Assembly (NCBI GenBank): GCA_023138835.1
Contig: JAGLOP010000002.1
Coordinates: 62,001 to 126,000 of the forward strand
DNA from: Arcobacteraceae bacterium
GTDB taxonomy: Bacteria; Campylobacterota; Campylobacteria; Campylobacterales; Arcobacteraceae
Length of the DNA stretch: 64,000 bases
Direction of reading: 5' to 3'
Program-made: the position numbers and the translations under genes
Notes under the pieces: generated by a model
Seen by the model: the letters and a program-made list of their open reading frames with translations, nothing else
The model's database searches: none
What the model was told of the DNA's origin: nothing
Part shown: in pieces, positions 27,319 to 35,975 of the stretch
How positions within the stretch are numbered: position 1 is the first letter of the stretch
Layout of the letters: each line of letters opens with the position of its first letter

Positions 27319-28164
27319 TTGCTTTATTACAGTGGATTAATCCAAATACTTTTAGTTATTTTAGTGCTTTTTATTACTATTGAAACGATAAAGTGGATAA
27401 ACCATCTTTTACTTTTAAAAGAATTAAAAACTATACCTTTTCCCAGCCACTATGAAAAAGTTTTAAAAAAGATTCCATACTACAATCTTTTATCTCAAGA
27501 TTTAAAATTAAAACTTCACTATAAAATGATGATTTTTATAGAAGAAAAAGAGTGGTTAGGGATAAAAAAAGATGTAACTTATGAGATGAAAGTTGTGATT
27601 AGCTTTTATGCTTGTTTAATGATTGTTAATTTAGACAAGGAAGTCTATGAAAACCTAAGTACTATTTATGTGTATCCTTATGAATTTATTCTTGATGAAG
27701 TTAAAAGTTATGATGGGATATACACAAAAGAAAAATTTATTTTAGAGGGGCAAAGCAGTGGAGGGGTCGTGATTATCTCTTGGCACAATGCAAAAAGAGA
27801 AGCTTATCATTTTAAAAATCATAATGTTATAATTCATGAATTTGCACACGAATTAGATTTTGAAGATGGAGTTGCCGATGGTGTTCCTGTTTTAGACAAC
27901 TTAAAATATAAAGCTTGGGCAGACGTTATGTTTAAAACATATAAAGCATTAAATGCAAAAAGTCTTACAAACAGGTTTTGGGGAAAATATAAACTATTCG
28001 GTTCAAGTGGTGCTATTAATACAGCAGAATTTTTTGCAGTTGCCAGTGAAGTGTTTTTTGAAAAGCCAAAATCATTACGAAAAAACTTTCCAGAAGTTTA
28101 TGAGCAACTAAAACAGTTTTATAAAATAGACACTATCAAATTATTTATAAAAGGAACCAATTAA
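27319..28164 (+). CDS. M90-family zinc peptidase, MtfA-like, with N-terminal membrane helix
   Basis: A 281-residue protein whose central HEFAHELDFEDG is the zinc-binding HExxH motif of MtfA-type (M90) peptidases. Preceding SGGVVIISWHNAKREAY and following ALNAKSLTNRFWG, AEFFAVASEVFFE are also family segments, the latter carrying the third metal ligand glutamate. Unlike E. coli MtfA, which is cytosolic and acts on the glucose-PTS repressor Mlc, this protein opens with a membrane helix (about 3-24). No PTS gene is visible here. The start is TTG at 27319, 15 nt after the SafE stop, behind an AGG-containing weak ribosome site. Confidence 0.85.
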   Translation: MLYYSGLIQILLVILVLFITIETIKWINHLLLLKELKTIPFPSHYEKVLKKIPYYNLLSQDLKLKLHYKMMIFIEEKEWLGIKKDVTYEMKVVISFYACLMIVNLDKEVYENLSTIYVYPYEFILDEVKSYDGIYTKEKFILEGQSSGGVVIISWHNAKREAYHFKNHNVIIHEFAHELDFEDGVADGVPVLDNLKYKAWADVMFKTYKALNAKSLTNRFWGKYKLFGSSGAINTAEFFAVASEVFFEKPKSLRKNFPEVYEQLKQFYKIDTIKLFIKGTN

Positions 28165-28165
28165 T

Positions 28166-28630
28166 ATGTTTAAATATTTCACTTCTTTAGTATTATTTAT
28201 ATTTATAACTTCAACATCAGTTTATGCAAAAGATGAAATCTATTTTTTACCTAAAGATTCACAAATAGTCAAAGAGCGTATCTTGAAGATTATAAATAAT
28301 GCAGATAAAAAAATTGATATAGCGATGTACAACTTCAGCTATAAAAAATTTCATAAAGCTCTTAAAAAAGCATCAAAAAAAAGTGTTGATGTGACTATTA
28401 TTTATGGTAAATCAAAATTAAAGTTTTATAAAAAATTAAAATTGATACAAACAAAAAGGAAACAGCATATAAAATTAGCTATAATCGACAACAAATTTGC
28501 AATATTTGGTAGTGCAAACTGGACTAAAGAATCATTTGAAGATAATTATGAGATTATTAATATAACAGATGATAAACAAAAAGTTAAAGAATTTATAAAA
28601 ATATTTAAAGAATTAAAGGAAGAAAATTAA
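28166..28630 (+). CDS. Exported single-HKD phospholipase D-like nuclease
   Basis: A 154-residue protein with a signal peptide (about 1-21, ending VYAKD). One HKD motif is present (HIKLAIIDNKFAIFGSANWT; H, K and D in the HxKxxxxD spacing), preceded by the family segment KKIDIAMYNFSYKKFHKAL. Small single-HKD proteins of this type act as dimers and include non-specific endonucleases such as Nuc. Periplasmic nucleic-acid cleavage, for scavenging or defence, is likely; lipid cleavage is less likely at this size. The ATG follows the M90 stop by 1 nt and the next gene shares its last base. Confidence 0.8.
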   Translation: MFKYFTSLVLFIFITSTSVYAKDEIYFLPKDSQIVKERILKIINNADKKIDIAMYNFSYKKFHKALKKASKKSVDVTIIYGKSKLKFYKKLKLIQTKRKQHIKLAIIDNKFAIFGSANWTKESFEDNYEIINITDDKQKVKEFIKIFKELKEEN

Positions 28631-29892
28631 TGTTAGAGATAGCAGTTGCAGGTTATTGTATATACTTTTTGGTAAGTATTTATACATCATTTATGCAAGT
28701 AGATTATGTAAAAAAAGCGAAAAACTTCGATGCAGTGATATTGACACCATCAAAATATAAAGTAGCAGCCGATTATAGTGTAGATAGTCAAAAAATGAGT
28801 ATGTTAAGTACTTTTTATGATTTTATATTATTTTTTATCTGGATCGGTTTTGGTTTAGTTGCTTTAGATGAAGCTACAAGCGGATTTGTTGGATGGCAAA
28901 AAGCTGTTGTATTTATTGATTTATTTATAATTATCAATTGGATTTTAGCTTTACCATTTGATTTGTACAGCACTTTTAAATTAGACAAAAAATATGGTTT
29001 TTCAAATATGACACCAAGTCTGTATATTAAAGATACTATTAAAAGCGGGGCATTGTTTTTAATCTTTGGAAGTGCTGTTATTGCAGGACTTAGCTTTATT
29101 ATTACGAGTTTTCCAAACTGGTGGATTTGGGGATTTGTATTTATTTTTTCTATTATTATTTTAATAAATATGCTTTATCCTTTAATTAGGGACAAGATGT
29201 TTGATAAGTTCTCCAAACTTGAAGATAAAGAGTTGGAAGCTAAGATTGAGACTTTATTAGATGAAGTAGGATTTAAAAGTAGTGGAGTGTTTAGTGTAGA
29301 TGCATCTAAAAGAGATAACAGACTTAATGCTTATTTTGGTGGATTAGGAAGTACAAAAAGAGTTGTTTTATTTGATACTCTAATTGAAAAACTAACACAC
29401 AATGAACTTTTAGCGGTTCTAGGTCATGAATTAGGACACTTTAAAAATGGTGATATTCTTAAAAATATAGGGATTATGGGATTAATTATGTTTGTATTTT
29501 TTGGAATCTTTGGGAATTTACCTGAGGAACTTTTCTTACAATTACATTTACAAAACGAACCGTATGCTATTATTTTAGTATTTATGATGTTTAGTCCAAT
29601 ATTATCATTTTTCTTAATGCCTTTAGTAAGTGCTATGAGCAGACATAATGAATATGCAGCAGATGAGTTTGGTAGTAATTTAAGCAGTAAAGAGGATTTG
29701 GTAAATGCTTTATTAAAACTAGCAAATGAAAATAAATCATTTCCACTATCTCATCCTTTATACATATTTTTTCATTATTCACATCCACCATTGGTTGAGC
29801 GACTTAAAGAGTTGGGATATACAGGGGCTGGAATAAGTCAGATGAAAAATGATGAGGCTTTAAAAGAAACTTGTGAGGCTGATATTAACTAA
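28630..29892 (+). CDS. M48-family membrane metallopeptidase (Ste24/CAAX protease-like)
   Basis: A 420-residue membrane protease. The zinc motif HELGHFKNGD lies near 266-275, with the third ligand in HNEYAADEFG near 341-350. About seven hydrophobic helices surround the catalytic domain. The N-terminal part (KNFDAVILTPSKYKVAADY, then SFMTPSLYIKD-like elements) matches the Ste24 type rather than the shorter HtpX. Bacterial members probably take part in membrane protein quality control. It overlaps both neighbours by 1 nt, in a tight operon that continues with rmuC. Confidence 0.88.
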   Translation: MLEIAVAGYCIYFLVSIYTSFMQVDYVKKAKNFDAVILTPSKYKVAADYSVDSQKMSMLSTFYDFILFFIWIGFGLVALDEATSGFVGWQKAVVFIDLFIIINWILALPFDLYSTFKLDKKYGFSNMTPSLYIKDTIKSGALFLIFGSAVIAGLSFIITSFPNWWIWGFVFIFSIIILINMLYPLIRDKMFDKFSKLEDKELEAKIETLLDEVGFKSSGVFSVDASKRDNRLNAYFGGLGSTKRVVLFDTLIEKLTHNELLAVLGHELGHFKNGDILKNIGIMGLIMFVFFGIFGNLPEELFLQLHLQNEPYAIILVFMMFSPILSFFLMPLVSAMSRHNEYAADEFGSNLSSKEDLVNALLKLANENKSFPLSHPLYIFFHYSHPPLVERLKELGYTGAGISQMKNDEALKETCEADIN

Positions 29893-31049
29893 TGATTGAG
29901 ATACTAATTTTTATTGCAGGACTGATACTAGGTGGAATTGTTATTTGGTTTTCATTAAAAAATAAAAATGAAATACAAATCAATGCTATTGAAAATGAAG
30001 CAAATATAAAAATAACTTCACTTCAAACTCAAAATGAGTTCCTCTTATCAACAAAAGATGAATTAAAAAAAGAGTTTGAGAACTTAGCTAATAAAATATT
30101 TGAAAATAATAGTCAAAAATCAAATGAGAATATAAACTTAGTTTTAAAACCATTTAAAGAGCAATTACAATCATTTGGAACACGAGTTAACGAGATACAT
30201 ACAGCACAAACAAAAGAGAGCGGTACACTTCTTAATGAGATTAAAAGTTTAAGAGAGTTAAATACTCAAATAAGTACAGATGCCATTAATTTAACAAATG
30301 CTTTAAAAGGTCAAAATAAAACTCAAGGTGATTGGGGTGAGATGATTTTGTCTAAAATTTTAGAGCAAACAGGATTAAGAGAAGGGAAAGAATATTCAGT
30401 TCAAGGAAGCTTTACCAATGAAGAGGGGAAAAGACTTAGACCTGATGTAATACTTCATCTACCTGAAAATAAAGATATTATTATTGATAGTAAAGTTTCA
30501 TTAACTGCTTATTTAAACTACACAGAAGCTCAAACAGATGAAGATAGAACGAAATCTACAAAAGAGTTGATTAAGTCGTTACAAACTCATATTAAAGATT
30601 TAAGCAGTAAACGATATGAAGATATTGAGCAGGTAAAAACATTGGATTTTGTTTTATTATTTATCCCTATTGAGGGTGCTTTTATGTTAGCTGCTTCAAA
30701 TGATAATCAGCTTTTCAAATTAGCTTTTGAGAATAATATTATGTTAGTTTCTCCATCAACACTTTTTATCACCTTAAGAACTATTGAAAATATTTGGAGA
30801 TATGAGTATCAAAATGAAAATGCTCAGCTTATTTCTAAAAAAGCAGCCGATTTATATGATAAGTTTGCCGGATTTGTAAAAGATATTGAAGATATTGGAT
30901 TAAATATTGACAGAACTAAAAAAGCTTATGATGGAGCTATTAATAAATTAAGTACCGGTCGTGGTAATATTTTACGAAAAACTGAAGAATTTAAAGAGTT
31001 GGGTGTGAAGCCAAAGAAAAATATTAATAGTAAATTATTAGAAGAATAG
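29892..31049 (+). CDS. rmuC: DNA recombination protein RmuC
   Basis: A 385-residue protein with an N-terminal membrane helix (about 2-20), a coiled-coil region (about 25-125) and the RmuC nuclease-like domain (about 140-350). Family marks are KGQNKTQGDWGEMILSKILE near 142-160, RPDVILHLPENKDIIIDSKVSL near 177-198, and EGAFMLAAS near 256-264. The D...E/DSK arrangement recalls the PD-(D/E)xK fold. RmuC limits recombination at inverted repeats in E. coli; its biochemical role is not fully settled. It overlaps the M48 gene by 1 nt. Confidence 0.9.
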   Translation: MIEILIFIAGLILGGIVIWFSLKNKNEIQINAIENEANIKITSLQTQNEFLLSTKDELKKEFENLANKIFENNSQKSNENINLVLKPFKEQLQSFGTRVNEIHTAQTKESGTLLNEIKSLRELNTQISTDAINLTNALKGQNKTQGDWGEMILSKILEQTGLREGKEYSVQGSFTNEEGKRLRPDVILHLPENKDIIIDSKVSLTAYLNYTEAQTDEDRTKSTKELIKSLQTHIKDLSSKRYEDIEQVKTLDFVLLFIPIEGAFMLAASNDNQLFKLAFENNIMLVSPSTLFITLRTIENIWRYEYQNENAQLISKKAADLYDKFAGFVKDIEDIGLNIDRTKKAYDGAINKLSTGRGNILRKTEEFKELGVKPKKNINSKLLEE

Positions 31050-31057
31050 GGTTAAGA

Positions 31058-31828
31058 TTGTTAGAAATTAGTAAAAAATTATCAAGAATTACAGGGCAGA
31101 CAAATGCACAATATGATTTAATAAAAGAGGGTGATAAAGTATTAGTTGGATTTAGTGGCGGTAAAGATTCTCTAACATTAATTCATACTTTAAAAAGAAT
31201 GCAAAGACATGCTCCTTTTAATTTTGAATTTAAAGCGGTTACTATTACTTATGGTATGGGTGAACAAGTCCAATTTTTGGCTGATCACTGTAAAGAACAT
31301 GAAATAGAGCATGAGATTATAAATACTGAAATATTTGATATAAGTAAAGACAAAATTAGAAAAAACAGTTCATTTTGCAGTTTTATAAGTCGTATGAGAA
31401 GAGGCTATCTTTATACTCATGCTTTAGAGGGTGGATTTAATAAACTTGCCCTTGGTCATCATTTAGATGATGCTATGGAGAGTTTTTTTATGAACTTATT
31501 TTATAATGGCAGTATGCGAAGCATGCCTCCAAAGTATAAGGCTGAAAATGGACTTATGGTAATTCGTCCTTTAATTTTTTGCAGAGAGCGGCAATTAAGA
31601 GGATTTGCCACAGATAATGAAATAATAGTAGTTGGTGATGAAAGTTGTCCTGCACTTAGAATAGATATTAAAATACCTCATGCTAGAGCTAATACAAAAG
31701 AGTTGCTTGCAAAACTAGAACTTGATAATCCTCAAATATTCGTATCAATGAAAGCTGCATTTAAAAACTTTCATCCAAATACTTTTTTTAATCTAGATGA
31801 TTTAGATAAGGAAGAAGATGAACAATAA
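31058..31828 (+). CDS. ttcA: TtcA-like tRNA thiolation ATPase with an altered CxxC motif
   Basis: A 256-residue PP-loop protein (FSGGKDSLTLI near 31-41) matching tRNA 2-thiocytidine synthetase TtcA, which thiolates C32 of tRNAs with ATP and a [4Fe-4S] cluster. Other family segments are LALGHHLDDAMESFFMNLFYNG and MPPKYKAENGLMVIRPLIFCRE. In E. coli TtcA the cluster is held by a CxxC pair and one later cysteine. Here the pair reads FCSFISRMRRG, so the second position is Ile, while a later cysteine remains in DESCPAL. The chemistry may therefore differ. The start is TTG at 31058 after an AGGGTTAAGA ribosome site. It overlaps the DUF523 gene by 11 nt. Confidence 0.8.
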   Translation: MLEISKKLSRITGQTNAQYDLIKEGDKVLVGFSGGKDSLTLIHTLKRMQRHAPFNFEFKAVTITYGMGEQVQFLADHCKEHEIEHEIINTEIFDISKDKIRKNSSFCSFISRMRRGYLYTHALEGGFNKLALGHHLDDAMESFFMNLFYNGSMRSMPPKYKAENGLMVIRPLIFCRERQLRGFATDNEIIVVGDESCPALRIDIKIPHARANTKELLAKLELDNPQIFVSMKAAFKNFHPNTFFNLDDLDKEEDEQ

Positions 31829-32267
31829 ACCCAAACTACTTATTAGTGCTTGTTTAATGGGTGAAAATGTAAGATATGACGGTAAAAACAATCTTATAGA
31901 AGAACTTGTCAAGCTAAGTCAAAAATACGAATTAATTTCATTTTGTCCGGAAGTTGCAAGCGGGATGGTAATACCAAGAGTTCCAAATGAGATACAAAGC
32001 TTTAATCCATTGGTTGTCAAAAATGAATTTGGAATTGATACAACTGATTTTTTTATCGATGGGGCAAAACAAACACTACATATATGTAAACAGCACAATA
32101 TCCAAATAGCATTGTTAAAATCAAAATCGCCATCTTGTGGAAATTTAGAGATTTATGATGGTAATTTTAATGGAACTTTAGTAAAGGGGCAGGGATTAAC
32201 TGCTAATATTTTAGAACAACATAATATAAAAATATACAACGAAAATCAAATAGGAGAACTAATATGA
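31818..32267 (+). CDS. DUF523 family protein
   Basis: A 149-residue protein matching DUF523 throughout: LLISACLMGENVRYDGK at the N-terminus, SFCPEVASGMVIPRVPNEIQ near 42-60, LLKSKSPSCG near 99-108, and a GQGLTANIL segment near 127-135. Conserved cysteines in the first, second and third segments suggest a metal or redox centre. No established function is known to me. It overlaps the TtcA-like gene by 11 nt and pssA by 4 nt, so it is co-translated with both. Confidence 0.88.
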   Translation: MNNKPKLLISACLMGENVRYDGKNNLIEELVKLSQKYELISFCPEVASGMVIPRVPNEIQSFNPLVVKNEFGIDTTDFFIDGAKQTLHICKQHNIQIALLKSKSPSCGNLEIYDGNFNGTLVKGQGLTANILEQHNIKIYNENQIGELI

Positions 32268-32827
32268 CATTTTTATTCACACCAAACAACCATTTTAACT
32301 TAGCTAATATAGTTACTTTTTTCAATATAGCAGCTGGGATATTGGCGATTTATTTTTTAACACACGGCGAGTTTTTTGGTGCAGCTTTATTTGCTTGGGC
32401 AGCTGGAGCATTTGATATAATTGATGGTAAAATTGCCAGAAAATATAATTTATCAACTGAGTTTGGAGTTCAATTAGATTCTTTCGCTGATTTTCTTTCA
32501 TTTGTAATAGTTCCTGTAATGTTTATATTTTTTGGCGTAATTGACGGTAAAGAGATTCACTTTTTAAATACAGCATTTGTTGCCTTTGCCTTTATTTATT
32601 ATGTTATATCAGGGCTTAGACGGCTTATTCAATTTAATATTGATACAGATGCAGGAAGTGTAAGTAAACACTTTGTAGGAGTTCCTACACCACTTGGAGC
32701 TATTCTTTTATGGTTAGTTTACTTAGGGTGGGCTTATGAGATGATTCCAAATGAAAATATAGTTCTAGGGTTGATGATACTTGTAGGATTTTTATTGAAC
32801 TCTAAAGTAAAAATCCCTCATCCATAA
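32264..32827 (+). CDS. pssA: CDP-diacylglycerol-serine O-phosphatidyltransferase
   Basis: A 187-residue membrane enzyme of the CDP-alcohol phosphatidyltransferase family. The signature is intact: starting at DIIDGKIAR it follows D-x2-D-G-x2-A-R-x8-G-x3-D-x3-D exactly, ending in FGVQLDSFAD. About six hydrophobic helices follow. An SVSKHFVGVPTPLGA segment near 143-157 is typical of PssA rather than PgsA. It makes phosphatidylserine, the precursor of phosphatidylethanolamine. Start overlaps DUF523 by 4 nt. The 3' end overlaps a hairpin that probably terminates the convergent gene. Confidence 0.88.
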   Translation: MTFLFTPNNHFNLANIVTFFNIAAGILAIYFLTHGEFFGAALFAWAAGAFDIIDGKIARKYNLSTEFGVQLDSFADFLSFVIVPVMFIFFGVIDGKEIHFLNTAFVAFAFIYYVISGLRRLIQFNIDTDAGSVSKHFVGVPTPLGAILLWLVYLGWAYEMIPNENIVLGLMILVGFLLNSKVKIPHP

Positions 32828-32843
32828 AACGGACAAGGGATTT
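32805..32843 (-). terminator. Intrinsic terminator of the flagellin-like gene, inside the pssA 3' end
   Basis: Arms AAATCCCT (32811-32818) and AGGGATTT (32836-32843) form an 8-bp stem with a 17-nt loop. Read on the minus strand the stem is followed by TTTTTAC, fitting an intrinsic terminator for the gene ending at 32870. No T-run follows on the plus strand. Confidence 0.55.
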
Positions 32844-32869
32844 CAAAAAATACTTATATTTTATTTATA

Positions 32870-33589
32870 TTAAACAAGCAGTCTTATACTCTGAGCCTGC
32901 AGAGCATTTGCTTGTGAAGATGCAACCGAACCTACAATATTAGTCATATTTGCAGCAGTAAAATCAGCTGATTCCTTCCCAAAATTTATCTCTTTAAACG
33001 GAGATTCCTGATGCGTTTTTTGAACTTCATCAGAGATAACACTTTGAGCTAATTGTTTAAAGTGTTCATTAACTTCTTGAACCTTATTTAAAGTGCTGGA
33101 TAGTTCACTTCTTTTAGTTGCCATAGAATTATTTAACATATCTATATTCAATGGTATCGCACCCGCTGAACCATCAAAATATGTTGTACTGTCACCATCT
33201 AAATCTTCCAGTCTATCCATTTTTTCATTAATCGTCCCAGCAGAACTATTAAATTTTGATATAAATTGAGCAACTTCCGGCTGAATACTCTCTTGAGTAG
33301 ACACGCCGCTAGTTACATTTGACATTTTGTCTTGTATGTTGCTAATAGCCTGTACTTGACTTTTTAACATTGAAGTTACCGAACTGGTTGTTGATATGTT
33401 ATTAATATATTTACCAACATTACTAGCAACATCACTTCTTTTCGTAACATCATTAGTATCTCCAGCAATTCCTACTGCATCCCTACTTAATTCAGCAACT
33501 TTCCCTGCCGCGCTTGTTTTCTGAGCATGACTAATATCAACAGCATTTATACCAACCATTGTTGAACTATTTATTTGTTGTAATCCCAT
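32870..33589 (-). CDS. Small flagellin-like protein
   Basis: A 239-residue protein of low complexity, rich in Ser, Asn, Ala and Thr and lacking Cys. The N-terminus (LQQINSSTMVGINAV) and especially the C-terminus (FTAANMTNIVGSVASSQANALQAQSIRLLV) have the spacing of flagellin D0 helices, with a helical middle and a short variable part. It is much smaller than a filament flagellin (about 500), and comparable in size to the secreted, non-filament FlaC of Campylobacter. No other flagellar gene is nearby. Export by the flagellar type III system is likely but unproven. Upstream are TATAAT at 33625-33620 (minus strand) and a GGGGAG ribosome site; no sigma-28 or sigma-54 consensus was seen. Confidence 0.55.
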   Translation of the reverse strand: MGLQQINSSTMVGINAVDISHAQKTSAAGKVAELSRDAVGIAGDTNDVTKRSDVASNVGKYINNISTTSSVTSMLKSQVQAISNIQDKMSNVTSGVSTQESIQPEVAQFISKFNSSAGTINEKMDRLEDLDGDSTTYFDGSAGAIPLNIDMLNNSMATKRSELSSTLNKVQEVNEHFKQLAQSVISDEVQKTHQESPFKEINFGKESADFTAANMTNIVGSVASSQANALQAQSIRLLV

Positions 33590-33783
33590 AATCTCCCCTT
33601 TAAAACATTTTGTATACTAATTATACATCTTTAATACTAAAACTTTTCTTAAACTTAGCATAAACTCCTTAAACTAAACATAAATTTGAGATAAATTTAT
33701 AAAAAAAATAATTTTATCATAATTTAATTACTTTTTTAGTAGAATATTGGCTTATATAAAGATTTATTCAGGAGTATTGTTTT
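33590..33783. promoter_or_regulatory. Divergent promoter region, flagellin-like gene and ilvB
   Basis: This 194-nt region is the longest gene-free stretch. The minus-strand promoter has TATAAT at 33625-33620, giving a leader of about 24 nt. Towards ilvB there is a TAGAAT -10 candidate around 33740-33745, followed by CAGGAG about 9 nt before the ATG. An AAACTTAGCATAAACTCCTTAAACTAAACATAAA stretch has repeated AAACT units. No leader peptide or attenuator-like hairpin was seen before ilvB. Confidence 0.4.
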
Positions 33784-35475
33784 ATGCAAATCAGCGGTTC
33801 AAAAATGGTAATAGAGGCCCTACGAGAAGAAAATGTAGATGTAGTATTTGGTTATCCGGGTGGTGCAATTATGAATGTTTATGATGAAATTTATAAACAA
33901 AATCATTTTCAACATATTTTAACTAAACATGAACAAGCAGCAGTACATGCAGCGGATTCGTATGCTAGAAGTTCAGGTAAAGTTGGTGTTGCTATTGTAA
34001 CATCAGGTCCTGGTTTTACAAATGCCGTAACGGGACTTGCAACTGCATATACAGATTCAATCCCAATGGTTGTAATTAGCGGACAAGTTCCAACAGCAGT
34101 TATAGGTACGGATGCATTTCAAGAAATAGATGCAGTTGGTATTAGTAGAAGTTGTACTAAACATAACTTTCTAGTAAATGATGTTAAAGATTTAAACAGA
34201 GTTTTAAAAATAGCATTTTATTTAGCAAGAAGCGGAAGACCGGGTCCCGTACATATTGACTTGCCAAAAGATGTAACAGCAAATCTGGGGGATTTTGATT
34301 ATAGTAAAGAGTGGGAATTACCTACTTATAAGCCTACAATAAAAGGTAATCCTCGACAAATCAAAAATGCTTTAGATCATATCAGCAGAGCTCAAAGACC
34401 ATTGTTTTACATTGGTGGAGGGGCTGTATTGTCAAATTGTTATGAAGATGTCAGAGAACTGGTAAAACTTACAAAAATACCTGTTGTTGAAACTTTAATG
34501 GCTCGCGGCGTTATGAGAAATGATGATGAATATCTGTTTGGTATGTTAGGTATGCACGGAGAATATGCAGCAAATATGGCGATAAGTGAAACTGATATGA
34601 TTATTTGTTTAGGTGCTAGATTTGATGATAGAGTTACGGGAAGACTTGATGTATTTGCAAAAAAAGCTCATGTTGTTCATGTAGATATAGATCCAGCTTC
34701 AATTGCAAAAATAATTAAACCAAATTATCCTATAGTTGGAGATTTAGCAATTGTAACTAAGCAACTTTTAGAAAATGCAAAAGATATTGAATTTAATGAC
34801 TATTCAGCTTGGCATAAAACTTTAAAAGAATATAGAAAACAAGAACCATTAAGATTTATTGAAGATTCTGATAGATTAAAACCACAATGGGCTATTCAAA
34901 GAACAGGAGAACTGTTGGGTGATAAAGCTTTAATCTCAACAGATGTTGGTCAACATCAAATGTGGACAGCACAATTTTATCCATTTAATTATCCTAGACA
35001 ATTTATGACAAGTGGCGGTTTAGGAACTATGGGAGTTGGACTTCCTTATGCTATGGGTGTTAAGCGGGCAAATCCGGATAAAATATCCATTAATTTTACA
35101 GGTGACGGTTCAATTATGATGAATATTCAGGAAATTATCACTTGTACACAATATAATCTTCCTGTTATTAATATCATTTTAAATAACAATTATCTTGGGA
35201 TGGTTAGACAATGGCAAACTAGATTTTATGAAGATAGACTTGCCGAAACTGTACTTGATACACAAGCTAACTTCCAAATGTTGGCTGAGTCTATGGGTGG
35301 AGTTGGTTTTAAAGTTCATACAAAAGAGGAATTTGATAAAGCTTTAGATGAAGCTGTTAAATCAAATAAACCGGCAATTATAGAAGTAATTGTAGATAGA
35401 AGAGAAGAGGTACTTCCAATGGTACCAAATGGACATTCTTTAAATGAGATGCTTTTATTAGAAGGAGATAAATAA
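33784..35475 (+). CDS. ilvB: Acetolactate synthase, large (catalytic) subunit
   Basis: A 563-residue thiamine-diphosphate enzyme for the first common step of valine, leucine and isoleucine synthesis (two pyruvates to acetolactate, or pyruvate plus 2-oxobutyrate). It has the N-terminal FGYPGGAIMNVYDE and KHEQAAVHAADSYAR with the catalytic glutamate, a central FAD-site domain (ETLMARGVM, FDDRVTGRLD), and the TPP motif GDGSIMMNIQE near 441-451 continuing to LNNNYLGMVRQWQ. Length is normal. The regulatory subunit gene overlaps its stop by 1 nt. A CAGGAG ribosome site supports the ATG. Confidence 0.96.
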   Translation: MQISGSKMVIEALREENVDVVFGYPGGAIMNVYDEIYKQNHFQHILTKHEQAAVHAADSYARSSGKVGVAIVTSGPGFTNAVTGLATAYTDSIPMVVISGQVPTAVIGTDAFQEIDAVGISRSCTKHNFLVNDVKDLNRVLKIAFYLARSGRPGPVHIDLPKDVTANLGDFDYSKEWELPTYKPTIKGNPRQIKNALDHISRAQRPLFYIGGGAVLSNCYEDVRELVKLTKIPVVETLMARGVMRNDDEYLFGMLGMHGEYAANMAISETDMIICLGARFDDRVTGRLDVFAKKAHVVHVDIDPASIAKIIKPNYPIVGDLAIVTKQLLENAKDIEFNDYSAWHKTLKEYRKQEPLRFIEDSDRLKPQWAIQRTGELLGDKALISTDVGQHQMWTAQFYPFNYPRQFMTSGGLGTMGVGLPYAMGVKRANPDKISINFTGDGSIMMNIQEIITCTQYNLPVINIILNNNYLGMVRQWQTRFYEDRLAETVLDTQANFQMLAESMGGVGFKVHTKEEFDKALDEAVKSNKPAIIEVIVDRREEVLPMVPNGHSLNEMLLLEGDK

Positions 35476-35972
35476 TGAATAATTTTGATCACTTTTATGA
35501 CAGTGAAGAAAGAAGAGAAGTTTTATCAATAATAGTTATTAATAGAGACTCGGTTTTATCAAGAATTGTTGACCTGTTTTCAGCGCGTGGTTATAACATA
35601 GACAGCTTGACAGTTGCACCTATTCCAAATACTGATTACTCTAGAATTACAATCATAACAATAGGAGTTGCAAGAACAATAGATCAAATTGTAAAACAAC
35701 TAAATAAATTAGTACCTGTATTAAAAGTAACTGAACATAAAAATGTTATTGAAAAAGACACTGTACTTATCAAAATACCATTAGATCAAAGTTTGAGTGA
35801 TGTTGATGTTTTAGCTCGTGCATATAATGGTGCTATTCAAAATGTTACTGAAAATGCCATAGTTGTTTCAGCAACAGATGAACCAAAAAGAATAGCAAAT
35901 TTTATTAAAGTTATTGAAAAGTACAACCCAATTGAAATTGTTCGAAGCGGTGTTGTGGCGATGGAAAGATAA
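35475..35972 (+). CDS. ilvN: Acetolactate synthase, small (regulatory) subunit
   Basis: A 165-residue protein with an N-terminal ACT domain (about 16-90: LSIIVINRDSVLSRIVDLFSARGYNIDSL, then SRITI) and the C-terminal ALS_ss domain (about 95-160). It binds the large subunit and confers valine feedback inhibition. Order and 1-nt overlap with ilvB are standard. The length corresponds to the IlvH-like long form. lpxD follows after 3 nt. Confidence 0.94.
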   Translation: MNNFDHFYDSEERREVLSIIVINRDSVLSRIVDLFSARGYNIDSLTVAPIPNTDYSRITIITIGVARTIDQIVKQLNKLVPVLKVTEHKNVIEKDTVLIKIPLDQSLSDVDVLARAYNGAIQNVTENAIVVSATDEPKRIANFIKVIEKYNPIEIVRSGVVAMER

Positions 35973-35975
35973 TTA

